From the NCBI GenBank assembly GCA_050084515.1, contig CM114274.1:36518001-36582000 (forward strand): 64,000 bases of DNA, read 5' to 3'. This stretch comes from Blasia pusilla (taxonomy: Eukaryota; Marchantiophyta; Marchantiopsida; Blasiales). Position numbers and translations under genes: made by a program. This document shows positions 10,768 through 19,860 of this stretch, piece after piece (positions within the stretch are counted from its first letter, which is position 1; each line of letters begins with the position of its first letter). The notes beneath the pieces were generated by a model, which was not told the DNA's origin, ran no database searches, and saw nothing but the letters and a program-made list of their open reading frames with translations.

Positions 10768-12348
10768 ATGTTTCATATGTCTTTTCGTGTCTTCGATGAC
10801 TTGCCTACCTTTACTTCTATGTCATCAGAGATGGAGTTGGATTCTCCATCTACTCGCTTATCTGGTTTTACACGCCCTCCTACAACCGTAACCTCTCCCC
10901 TTGGCTCACCTCCTTATCATAGATCTCGCCATTTTCCTCCAGATGCTAATACACCCATTACACTCGCTACATTTCTTCCGGATTCTCCTCTTCTCCCTTC
11001 TTCGCCTTGTCCTATTGAGCCTAATCTTGATCCATTATTACCGAATCCTTCTACTTTTCCATCCCCATATATCTCATCTATGCCCTTGCTTCCAACCCCC
11101 ATCTATTCTACCCGAATCTCCCCTCTTCCTTCTCCTCCTTCCCCAACCTACTTACCCCCTCATCGTCGGCCATCACCACCTCTTGCACCTCCTACCTCCT
11201 CTCCCTGTAACCCTTCTACTTCTCCATTTGTACCAAAGGTTCGTTGCATACCTTGTGGTAAGGAGTTTGCTCCTAATGGGATCAAAATACATCAGCAGTA
11301 CTATCGATCCATGCATGGGCCTTCAATCCCTAACCCGATACCACCTCCTACTGCACTCCCCACTACAACTGCTTGGACCTGGTTAAGCCAAATTGATCTC
11401 CTTCGCTCTTTCCATCCAGGTCTTCCTCATCCTAGACTCTACACTCGCATTCCTATTGCTCTTCGCCCCATCACCCAACAAGCTTTGCTTTTCCCATTAG
11501 AAAGGTTAGCGCGTGACCCCACAGATATAAATTCTTGGTATCTCCTATTACTCTTCCCAGAATGGGTTTTAGTCCTCCCTCCAAGGGGTGGTGCAACGGG
11601 TCATCGTGAAACCTCCACACGTATTCAACGCTTTATGTCTGGGGATTGGGAGAATCTTCAGAATGAGCATGTACTTCAAGCAGAGGCCTTAGCTGCGGCT
11701 CATCCCACTCAACATGCCAATCATGGGAGGCCTTCAATACAACAACGCCTTCGACGAAGTCTACTTTTGGGGCAGGTTGGTGAGTTTTCACGTGCAGCTC
11801 GAGTATTGGGTCCTCTTTCTCAGGCGGTTCCAAGTGCGGAAATAGTGGCTCTCTTAGAAGCTCTTCATCCTCCTTCAAGTGGCGATGCTCCATCTTTTGT
11901 GGAAGACTATACAGCGGACCTTGACTTGGAGCTTGACTTGGAGGTTTTCACAAGGGATTTTCTGCATACTCCTTGCTTATCAGCAAGCGGGCTATCAGGG
12001 ATGGTTTTTGAGCATCTCCGCGATTGCTTTATCCCAGCAGATTCAGCAAGTGGCTTTGTCTCTCTATATAAGGTGTGTGCACATATGGCGGGAGGTCGTC
12101 TCCCATTCTCTATCTCTAGGCTCTTAGGGGCTTGTCATTTGTTGGCTATGGATAAGCCTCCTTCAGGTGTGTGCCCTTTGGCTATTGGAGAGGTTTTATA
12201 CCGCTTGGTTAGTCGATCCCTATGCTTGCAATTTTGTCCTCACTTTAGTGCCCACTTATTTCCTCATCAATTTGGAGTGGCAACTCTTGGAGGTTGTGAG
12301 GCTGTGGTGTATGGGAACTTGGGTAGCAATTCAAGTCGATGTGGCTAA
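10768..12348 (+). pseudogene. Element ORF, N-terminal part: Pro-rich region, zinc finger, pre-RT domain
   Basis: The open frame is entered before 10768, where the first ATG lies (CCAAACCATG). Residues 1-150 are very rich in Pro and Ser. A finger of the form C-x2-C-x9-H-x6-H follows at about 11245-11315 (RCIPCGKEFAPNGIKIHQQ, then HG), as in the DNA-binding fingers of R2-type proteins. The region from about 11370 to 12300 (WTWLSQIDLL, then FGVATLGGCEAVVYG) corresponds to the stretch before and including the first RT blocks. The frame then runs off into nonsense because of a deletion near 12315; the true RT continues in another frame. Neighbouring pieces overlap it directly. Confidence 0.65.
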
Positions 12349-13303
12349 CGCATTCAATTCAGTTTCTCGTGCGGCCATCTTTGAGGAGTTACGTTGTGCA
12401 GGAGGACAACTTGCAAGCCTCATTCCATTTGTTCACTCCTTCTATGCCTCTGATACTCCCATTATCTATTCCCATCATGCTACTTCTGGGGAATATATTA
12501 TTCTACAATCGGCTTGTGGCACACGTCAAGGTGATTCCATGGGGGGCCCACTCTTTGCCATTGCCCATTTTCGTGCCCTCTGAGCATCAGTGCAAGCATT
12601 TCCATCTTGTATTTTCCCTTCTATTGTTGATGACACTCACATTATAGGTCCTTCTTCTAAACTGGTCCCTACTTATACCCATTTTGTGGAGCAACTCTCT
12701 TTCTTAAACCTTAAAGTCCAACCTAGTAAATGTGGAGTATGGTCTCCTTCATGCCTTCCCTCAACATTCACCCCACCTACTCCTAATGTTCCCATCTACA
12801 TTGAAGGGGTTAGAGTTCTTGGGGTCCCAATTGGCTTCATCGACTATGTCTCAAAGTTCTTGAATGAGGCCCTTTTAAAAGACGTGGAATGGCTTCATTT
12901 GTTACCTTATCTAGGGGATCCCCAAGTGGCTTATGGGATTCTCTCCCAATGTTTTCTACAACGTCATTCCTACCTTCTTTGCACTTGTCCTCCCACTTCA
13001 AGGTTCTTACATCGGTTGGCCTCTTTTGATACTTCTATCTTGGCAACTTTAGGTCAACTTCTTGGCCCGAATACCTTTGAGGGAGAGGATGGTGTCTTTG
13101 CTTCACGAAAAGCTATTTTGCCTATTTCTTTTGGAGGGGTAAGACTATCCTCCACAGTCGCATCTGCTCGCAGCCTTTCTGGGGAGTTTGGCGTTGGTAG
13201 CACCGATTATGGCTTCAAGGTTTCTCCAAGGGGATACACCCATCTTGATGGATCATATCGCCAATGTAGAGGAGGGGGGACTTGTTATTTCAACAACAAC
13301 TGA
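12320..13303 (+). pseudogene. Element ORF, reverse transcriptase core
   Basis: RT motifs are clear. QVDVANAFNSVSR (about 12329-12367) carries the first catalytic aspartate, GTRQGDSMGGPLFA (about 12516-12560) is the next block, and PSIVDDTHIIGP (about 12611-12650) carries the catalytic DD pair. The DD box reads VDDT instead of the usual F/Y-A-DD, so the residue before the pair is a small aliphatic, not an aromatic. One in-frame TGA (12581-12583) separates the second and third blocks. After about 13260 coding moves to another frame. The reaction would be target-primed reverse transcription of the element's RNA in the nucleus, but this copy cannot make a full protein. Confidence 0.75.
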
Positions 13304-14233
13304 GATCTACACGAGCTCTTCTTCCTCTTGCTATACAAGCAATTCTACCCCCTTTCAATCAACTGATTACGGAAGGGCTTGATCGACTTCAAGAGCATAT
13401 CTTCGAGATTCTCCATCAAATCAACTTTTCCAGCATTCTCTCCGAGGCATCCTCTGACGCTAATCGAGCTCATCTATGTTCATGTGCGGGTACCAGAGCG
13501 GGGCGTGGCTTACTGCAAATCCTCTTATTCTTCCATTTTGTCTTCCTCGAAGTATATTCTTGACAGCTTTGCGGTTACATCTTGGACTTTCCCATCCTTC
13601 TCTGTTATGTGTGCCGAATTGTGTATGCGGGGATCCCATTGATGCAAGGGTATCCATATTCTCCGATGTGCACATGGTGGAGAACGAATGGCCACACATG
13701 ATGTCATTAGAGAGGCGGTAGCATCGGTGGCTCGTACTGCAAGATACACCGTTGGGCAAGAGCAACTCCACGTCCTACCTTCAACCACACAAGCAACCTC
13801 TCGTCGGAGAGTGGATCTTGTTATGTCTCGAGGTGGATTCCGGACACTATGTGATGTGGTGGTTGTTGATCCAACACATTCTGACTTGGTGTGTCAAGCC
13901 GCACATACCAAAGGTTTGGCGGCCAAAGTTGCAGCAAGAATCAAGGAGTTAAGTTATGTTGTGAGACACGCGAATGATGGATTTATTCCTTTTGTAGTGG
14001 AATTATTCGGTCATTTACATGTGCCTTTTGATACTTTCCTGAAAACATGTGCTCACCACTCCCTCGAGAATCATCACCTTACCCCTTCCCGTAGTCCTTC
14101 TCTCTCGGTAGTTACTACTTATTTTCGGCAATGCATCTCAGTGGTCTTACAACATGCACAAGCCCTTGCATTGATACGTCATGTGGAGGTGGTGGGGGGT
14201 CGCTCACCTCGTCGTCCATTCACTTCTGACTAA
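13282..14233 (+). pseudogene. Element ORF, knuckle and PD-(D/E)XK-like endonuclease
   Basis: Coding continues through three frames: about 13300-13490, then 13476-13680, then 13688-14233. The middle piece holds LTALRLHLGLSHPSL and a Cys/His knuckle starting CVCGDPID (about 13610-13660), partly destroyed by a frame change. The last piece (ATHDVIREAVASVARTARY to the TAA at 14233) contains RRRVDLVMSRGG followed by TLCDVVVVDPTHSD. That gives acidic residues in a beta-alpha-beta context typical of restriction-like endonucleases in R2-group elements. This assignment rests on order and motif, not on a search. The enzyme would nick the target DNA to prime reverse transcription. Confidence 0.6.
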
Positions 14234-14465
14234 CCACTCGTGTTCTTGTCAGATTTGTTTCAGGCTATCAATCGTGTAGCTTGTTGAGCCGATGTTTGCG
14301 TTGGCTTGTTGCCATTTTCTTTTTGCATTCTTGTATGCTTTTTTTGACTCCTCTTTTGAGTTTTTATTACCTTTCTTTTTCCTCTTCTGAGGTTTATTTT
14401 ATAATAAAGTGGATATCTAGTTTCAATATCCATCCCAACCAAGCTTAAAAACTGAAAAAAGAAAA

Positions 14466-14709
14466 ATATTTAAAGATAAGTCTAGAAGATATGGTAACAA
14501 AGAATATGATGGAGACTTGCTAGCATTTTTTTGAAATATATAAATAAGGAAAGGAAGGGGCTTGGTAAACTGGACGGAGACCTGGAAAATATTTTTAAGT
14601 GAAAAAAATAACTTAAGAGCTAAAGATTAGTATAGATATTACTCTCTTTTTAACGTTTTCTCTATTAGATCCCATCTACAAGCGGTAAAGCATGTGTCTT
14701 GGCTTAATA
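14466..14709. other. AT-rich DNA between two mobile elements
   Basis: Short stretch with purine-rich runs (GGAAAGGAAGGGG near 14552-14564). No gene seen. Confidence 0.5.
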
Positions 14710-14882
14710 TCTACATTTTCAGAGGAGAAGCCTCTTTCCTAAGAAGGCACTTACCTTTAAAGATGAAGCCTTCCTATTTCTAAACAAGTAATAGGATACT
14801 ATTTTTTTTGCAGAATTTGCTAAAAATGTAAGATTAAAATTTTGATATTTATATACCATGCACTGCACGGGAAGCTTACTAA
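14710..14882 (+). mobile_element. Candidate non-autonomous Helitron
   Basis: The 5' end reads A|TCTACATTTTCAGAGGAG, similar to the other mini-Helitron starts in this window. The 3' end has a short GC hairpin region (TGCACTGCACGGG) then AAGCTTACTAA|T, a CTRR terminus followed by a host T. It lies 77 bp left of the copia LTR. The 3' end is more convincing than the 5' end. Confidence 0.45.
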
Positions 14883-14959
14883 TAGGTAATATTAAAACAA
14901 ATCAAGTCTAAACGGCTTCACGATATTTGCACACGGATAAAATCCGTGTTCGTCCCTAG

Positions 14960-15464
14960 TGTGATCTAAAGCGGAATTGACGCTCATGCATAAAACCCAG
15001 CAGAAATACGATAAGTGGTCTACACGGATTTGTCATGCGCTCCTCAACAATTTGATTAATTTTTTTCTTTTGGAAGAATTACCACACCACCTACTAGACA
15101 TACGTCTTTAACAAGGCAGAGAGCAACTGGTGAAGCCTCATTCAAACATAGCCTAGGCGCTAGCCTAGAGGGGGCGCCGGGGCACGGGCAGAGCTGCGGA
15201 AGCTCGTTCAATTTAGGCGCGGGGCCGCGGAAGCCCATTCAAAAATTCAGTCGCCAACTAGTAGAGGATAGGCAACGCTGGGCCAGCTGGTAGATGATAG
15301 GAAACAATGGAAAATAAATGAGGAAAGAGAGGACGTCGGGGCAGATATACGAAAGCCCCATTCAAACACTACAAGGCGTTAGCCTAAACTTTAATTACAA
15401 GAAAGGTCGAGAAAGACAAAGAAGAGACATGCTCTCTCTTTATAGATCCCCCGGGTCGACAACA
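14960..15464 (-). repeat. 3' LTR of the copia element
   Basis: Read on the minus strand it begins TGTTGTCGACCCGGGGGATC and ends TAGATCACA, the usual TG...CA. A TATA box (TATAAAG, plus-strand 15438-15444) lies about 20 bases into the LTR. The segment 14960-15348 matches 19260-19607 with substitutions and a 40 bp indel. The 5' limit at 15464 is set by the TG end and is inferred, because the other LTR lacks that part. Confidence 0.75.
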
Positions 15465-15493
15465 TTCATTGTAGATAGAGATTGTGGTAAATA

Positions 15494-16042
15494 CTAAAGA
15501 CCGACAAGGTCAACAAAATGTCGAAAAGAGATCCCTGCTAAGGGCTTAGTTAGCATGTCAGCAGGCATTTCGTGAGTTGAGAGGTAAGACAACGAGACAT
15601 CTCCTTTCTTGACTTGTTCACGAACGAAATGCCATTGGACTTCAATGTGCTTGGTAAGTGAATGATGTTCAGGGTTGACAGTAAGTGCGAGAGCACGTTT
15701 ATTTTCGCCGTAGATAACCACTATGCTAACATTAGATGTGGAAAGACTGAGATGTTGTAAAAGATTGCGAAGCCAAATAGCCTCTTTATTGCCAATGGAG
15801 TAAGCGATGTATTCCGCTTTAGTATAACTGGTGGCAATTACCGGTTGTTTTCTCGATTTCGAATTGATAGGACCTCCTGCAAGCTTGAATAGATAGCCAG
15901 AGGTGGATTTTTTATCAAGTGTGTTGTTGGCGTAGGACGCATTAGAATAGCCTTGGAAATTTAAAGAATGAATCTCAAGGCCTCGTGAGATTGCATTGTG
16001 AAATTTGATACTTAAATTGATGGTAATGCAAACGTAAGCCAA
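15494..16042 (-). pseudogene. Copia RNase H and polyprotein C-terminus
   Basis: This 182-residue open piece is the RNase H and C-terminal end of the pol polyprotein. YSNASYANNTLDKKSTSGYLF is the start of the copia RNase H fold with its first acidic region. KQPVIATSYTKAEYIAYS and EAIWLRNLL follow, and KHIEVQWHFVREQV and ADMLTKPLAG are the standard family end. The first catalytic Asp appears changed (SNAS in place of the usual SDAD-type context), so activity is doubtful even locally. It stops 30 bp before the LTR. In a live element it would remove RNA from RNA-DNA hybrids in the particle. Confidence 0.85.
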
Positions 16043-16500
16043 AACTTGTCGGATCGAACTCTGATGTTTAGGAGCCGGATTGTGTGCAAACTGCCCTAGT
16101 TGAGCACATCATTCGGCAATGTCTGGTTGTGTCCAGACAACCAAATACATCAAAGATCCCACCATGGATCAGTACATGTGAGAATCATCATGGGTAGCTT
16201 GCATAGAAGGAATTGGAAAGAACCCATTCTTAGCTAAAGATTGAGTAACTTCAAGGTACCATAGAAGTGGCGATTGTCGCAAACCATATAGAGCCTTGAC
16301 TAGGTGCCAGAGTAGAAGTTGACCCTTAATGTTGTATGTTTCATGGCCTCGGGGAGGTTTGATATAAAGTGGAGGCTGACCTTCCATGAGTGCATATAAA
16401 AATTTGTAACAACATTGTAAGACTTGGCCTCAAGATCTCCACCGGACACTAGAGCCATTAAAGTTCAAAAAGTCTCTGGTCTAACTAGAGACGCAAAAGT
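16043..16500 (-). pseudogene. Copia reverse transcriptase, internally deleted
   Basis: The best piece (16169-16387) holds KPPRGHETYNIKGQLLLWHL and VKALYGLRQSPLLWYLEV, the block before the catalytic aspartates. Further left the sequence reads SMVGSLMYLVVW and LAYV, which normally lie well after the YVDD box. The catalytic YVDD region is missing and the two halves are joined, so a deletion of roughly 70-100 codons has occurred around 16165-16200. Frame changes lie on both sides. Confidence 0.75.
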
Positions 16501-16931
16501 ATCATAGAAGTCCTCACCGGGTTTTTTTGGTCCCCTCGTGTAACAAAACGTGCCTTGAACAGACCATTCCGTTTAAGATCCACATAAAGATCGAGATCAG
16601 ATATGTTACCAAGGGGAGGGATCATAATAGAAACCTCATCAATTACTAGTAAATAGGTAGAAGGTGTTGAAAGAATGGTGTCTCCATGGGGAGCAGCCGA
16701 TGGTGATGGTGTTGTATTAGAAGAGAGATCTGTAGTTGATGACACAAGTTGAAGATCAGTGAACAGTTGTGAGTCAAGAAATGGAACTATCGGAAAAGAT
16801 TGGCCAATTTTTAGATTGACAATATCATTTTCGGAGGATAGAGTACTGGCTATAGTGGTAGGAAATAAATCCGTTCGATTAGAAGACGCATCCGTAATAA
16901 CTCTAGCGTTGATAAGTTCATCAAATGTCAC
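16485..16931 (-). pseudogene. Copia integrase-RT linker and start of RT
   Basis: A 148-residue piece, Ser/Thr/Pro-rich in the middle as is usual for the linker between integrase and RT. It ends in DLYVDLKRNGLFKARFVTRG, close to the family's 'KARFVARG' entry to the RT domain. The frame is then lost. No catalytic residues lie here. Confidence 0.7.
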
Positions 16932-16943
16932 ATAAGCATATAC

Positions 16944-17642
16944 TTATATTTGACGAATGTCGTGACACCAAATCCAATAATTCAGACCGTCACCATAGCC
17001 TACTAGATGACCACGTAGAGCACGAGGTGAAAACTTATCGCCACGGGGCCAAGTCTCTGGTGGTATATGAACATAGGCAATCGCGCCAAAAATCCAAAGA
17101 TGTGCCCTATTAAACGCATAGGAAAGCTTGAGTGTCATCCTCAGATAAGATAAGAGAAGGATTGACACTTGTCAACGACCTGTTAGCCAGATAAACGGCT
17201 GTAGCAACGACTTCTAGCCAAATATTGGACGATAATTTTGAATCGATTAACATAGCATGAGCTTTTTCAGTGATTCAGCAATTTGATCTTTCGGCAATAC
17301 CATTTTGAGTATGATGGTAAGGTGCCGAGTGTATAATCTTGCAACCTTGATTGCGAAGGTAGTCTAAAAGAACAATGGTCCCAAATTCCCCATCATTATT
17401 GCAAAAGACTTCTGAGATAGTTGAAGAGTATTGGTTCTTGTCAAGACCAAAAATTGTTGAAGTGCAAAGAGTGCTTGACTTTTATTGTTCAAATAGGAAA
17501 GCCAGCGGAACCTAGAAAAATCATCGGTAAACAAGAGGAAGTAGTGCTTGTTGCTAATACCGGTGGTCGTCATTGGTCTACAGAGGTCGATGTGTATGCG
17601 CTGAAATGGTTGGTCAGCATGAGCGTGTGTTGCTGTGCACAT
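16944..17642 (-). pseudogene. Copia integrase core and C-terminal region, broken
   Basis: Piece 17364-17642 holds FQRIHIDLCRPM and FLLFTDDFSRFRWLSYL, the DDE integrase start with D at IDLC and the TDD of the second strand. A frame change follows at about 17360. Piece 16944-17168 gives NRAHLWIFGAIAYVHIP and LRGHLVGYGDGLNYWIW, the end of the integrase where copia proteins read 'FGC..YVHVP' and 'GY'. In a working element this enzyme inserts the DNA copy into the chromosome. Confidence 0.8.
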
Positions 17643-17994
17643 TTATTTGAGTTGATTTGGCCAAGGAACATGCATCACATAACTCAAAAGGTGTCGTATC
17701 AGTGAGATGTATACCTTCATGCTTAATGAGCTGCTTCAGGCCATCTATGTGAAGATGAGCCATGCGTCGATGTAAAGTAGAGATGCTGAGAAGTTGCATA
17801 GGCATAGATTTGCACTGAGGCTCCACGAGGGTTAAATGATGAACAGAAAATACTTTGAGGCCATCGACCTTATGGATATGAGTGAATTCTTGGCCAGTTG
17901 CATGAATAATGAACTTAGAATCCCAACCTTTCGAGAAAACCCCACGCTGCTCAAGGAAGTGTTGTGAGATGGTATTCAAAGCACTTCTTGCCAT
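17614..17994 (-). pseudogene. Copia pre-integrase zinc-binding domain
   Basis: The 126-residue piece carries STLHRRMAHLHIDGLKQL and CDACSLAKSTQ, giving the HHCC zinc site (H...H then C-x2-C) that precedes the integrase core. The upstream text (HLTLVEPQCKSMPMQLL) is typical of the protease-integrase junction. It overlaps the start of the integrase piece in another frame, so a frameshift lies near 17620. Confidence 0.8.
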
Positions 17995-18021
17995 TAAGCG
18001 GACTTGATGTAACTTAATAGG

Positions 18022-19143
18022 TCAATAAGAATTATCGCTGAGGCGTAAATGCAAGTCAAGATCTCCATATCCAAGAGAAACTATAGAACCGGCAACTGTA
18101 TTGATCGACATTGGATATGAAATATATTTTGTTATCATATTTTGTTGGTTACAGAAGTGGTGATTGGCACCAAAATCAGCTATCCACAAATGATTATCGA
18201 TGGTAGCCTCATCCTGTGGTTGCGCCTGATGAGAGTATTGGGTGATGTTAAACAAATCAGAGGAAGACGCTTCGGAAAGAGCATAAGTAGACCCTTGAAC
18301 ATTATTTCTGGCCTTCAATCGATCCTGTATCCTTTGCATTGTAATGGTATTTGGCTGCCATCTAGGACGTCGAAGATGCACTTGCTTGTAGTAGCATTTT
18401 TCCTCTCGATGTCGAGGTAAAAGGCAATATTGACATAACTCACGCTTAGGCACCGTATTGACCATCATGGTCCAAAAATTATTCTGAGTAGTTACAGTAT
18501 TCAATTGTTGTGTGGCAAGTTCTCGCTTGTTCTTGTGCCTCCACTCGTCTTGTACTTCTTGAATTAAAATATCAAGAGAAGGAATGTTTTTGGGATCGCG
18601 ACGCATAAGCTCTCTCTTATTTACAACACAATGATAGAAATGGAGATCAAGAATGAGTATAAATTGCATTACTTGAACAACGGGATCAATTGTGATTCGA
18701 GCACTTATGCATTGATCGATTTCCTCATGATATTGTATCCCAAATATCTCCATGTCCTCACCATTATACTGAAGCTTGACAAAATGTACCCAATTATCGG
18801 GTTTTTGGATCAACCCTTGCGGCTGATATTGAGTTCTTAGCTTCTCCCAATAGTCGCGCGTAGTATGAACCTTAGCCAATGTATTCTCAATATATGGCTT
18901 GCAAGTAAAGATGATTAGCATACAAGCATGAGCCCCTAGAGCAACGTACGCCTCCAAGCGTGCGCGATAGAGATAATCGCGCTCATCAATGTGTTGAACA
19001 CGAAGAGTTGCAACACCGTCAACAAATTTTGAGACGCCACCAACAGCCAGATCGATTGAGAGTAAAAGATGCCATTATTCATAATTGGAATTCCCCTCAA
19101 GTTTGGGGATAAGATGACTATTATCTCGATAAGTCATTGTCAT
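18022..19143 (-). pseudogene. Copia gag, zinc knuckle and protease
   Basis: The original ATG lies at 19143-19141; the product starts MTMTYRDNSHLIPKLEG, a normal copia gag beginning. An in-frame TAA (19077-19075) ends it after 22 residues. The open frame resumes after the stop and holds LEAYVALGAHACMLII, the central gag helices, and the knuckle CQYCLLPRHREEKC (C-x2-C-x4-H-x4-C). The protease motif is WIADFGANHHFC. The Ser of the usual DSGA is Phe (DFGA), so the aspartic protease is probably dead apart from the stop. It belongs to the gag/UBN2 group of plant copia elements. Confidence 0.85.
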
Positions 19144-19248
19144 TGTGTTGTTGAGAAGAAGAATAGATAGAACGCAAACCAAGCAATCTTTCTTCAGACT
19201 CGAGCAAATTGCACTAAAAGTCAATTTCTATGTGAAAGAGGAAGTCTA

Positions 19249-19259
19249 GGCCCATAACC
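19249..19259 (-). other. Primer binding site matching the anticodon loop of initiator tRNA-Met
   Basis: Directly inside the 5' LTR end, plus-strand GGCCCATAACC (19249-19259) equals the anticodon stem-loop of plant initiator tRNA-Met as I remember it (GGGCCCATAACCC, anticodon CAT). The minus-strand element therefore carries GGTTATGGGCC with zero spacing from the LTR. This fits priming by a cut 5' half of the tRNA, as known for Drosophila copia and Volvox Osser, and not by the 3' CCA end. Confidence 0.65.
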
Positions 19260-19607
19260 TGTGATCTAAAGCGGGATTAACGCTCATGCATAAAACCCAC
19301 CAGAAATAAGAGAAATGGTCTACACCGATTTGTCATGCGCTTCTCAACAATTTGATTAATTTTTTCTTTTGGAAGAATAACCACACAGCCCACTCGACAT
19401 ACGTCTTCAACAAGGCAAGGCGCAATTGGTGAAGCCCCATTCAAACATAGTTTAGGCGCTAGCCTAGAGGGGGCGCGGACAGAGCCGCGGAAGCCCATTC
19501 AAAAATTTAGTCGCCAACTGGTAGATGATAGGCAAGGCTGGGCTAGCTGGTAGATGATAGGCAACACTGGAAAATAAACGAGGAAAGAGAGGATGTCGGG
19601 GCAGATA
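19260..19607 (-). repeat. 5' LTR of the copia element, truncated
   Basis: It matches 14960-15348 but stops at 19607 (GGGGCAGATA). The part equivalent to 15349-15464, with the TATA box and TG end, is absent. Unrelated GC-rich DNA begins directly after. It also lacks about 40 bp in the middle compared with the left LTR. Confidence 0.85.
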
Positions 19608-19860
19608 CGTGTGTGGGCTCAGGCCCACGCAGAGCCTGCATGATAGCACGGGCGTGCAGCGGGTTGGTGTGGGCTTAGCCAGCCCGGGTATCCGCTACGG
19701 GTTCGGTGGGCCATGGGTGTCCGGGCGGCATGTCCGTGGACATGTCCAAACTTGTCCGTTTTTGTGCAACCTTGGCTATGGGGGAAAGTTTTTGAAAAAC
19801 AGAGGTATGACATTTATGGGCTTGAACATCTTGGAGCATGGACATGTAGGGTATAGATAA
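19608..19860. repeat. GC-rich block with GGACATGTCC motif, dispersed repeat copy 1
   Basis: Starts with small palindromes (GGGCTCAGGCCC; GCACGGGCGTGC), then GGCATGTCCGTGGACATGTCC and CTTGTCCGTTTTTGTGCAACC. The last part is the reverse complement of text at 21712-21730 and resembles 41768-41790. This defines one end of a dispersed repeat family. No protein is encoded. Confidence 0.6.

Larger units (their letters stand above)
10225..14465 (+). mobile_element. Non-LTR retrotransposon relic with restriction-like endonuclease
   Basis: In order, the element holds a T-rich 5' leader, an N-terminal zinc finger, reverse transcriptase, a Cys/His knuckle, a PD-(D/E)XK-like endonuclease, and a 3' untranslated region ending in an A-rich tail (AAAAACTGAAAAAAGAAAAA near 14446-14465). 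No LTRs and no apurinic-type endonuclease were seen. This order is that of early-branching R2/CRE-like elements, which cut their target with a restriction-like enzyme. At least three frame changes and one in-frame stop make it inactive. The 5' boundary is a guess; the 3' boundary is set by the A-rich tail. I did not find a clear target duplication. Confidence 0.7.
14960..19607 (-). mobile_element. Ty1/copia retrotransposon relic with two LTRs
   Basis: On the minus strand the order is: truncated 5' LTR (19260-19607), primer site (19249-19259), gag, zinc knuckle, protease, pre-integrase, integrase, partial RT, RNase H, 3' LTR (14960-15464). That is copia order (integrase before RT). Both LTRs start TGTGATCTAAAGCGG on the plus strand. 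They differ at many positions and by indels, so the insertion is old. Several stops and frame changes break the polyprotein, and the RT lacks its YVDD core. No target duplication can be shown because the right LTR is truncated. Confidence 0.9.

Noticed and set aside
10901-11386. Second plus frame rich in Leu and His
   Set aside because: It is the +1 shadow of the Pro/Ser-rich N-terminal part of the retroelement protein.
19249-19259. A tRNA gene at the GGCCCATAACC match
   Set aside because: Only the anticodon arm is present; no acceptor, D or T arms are found around it. It is a primer site.
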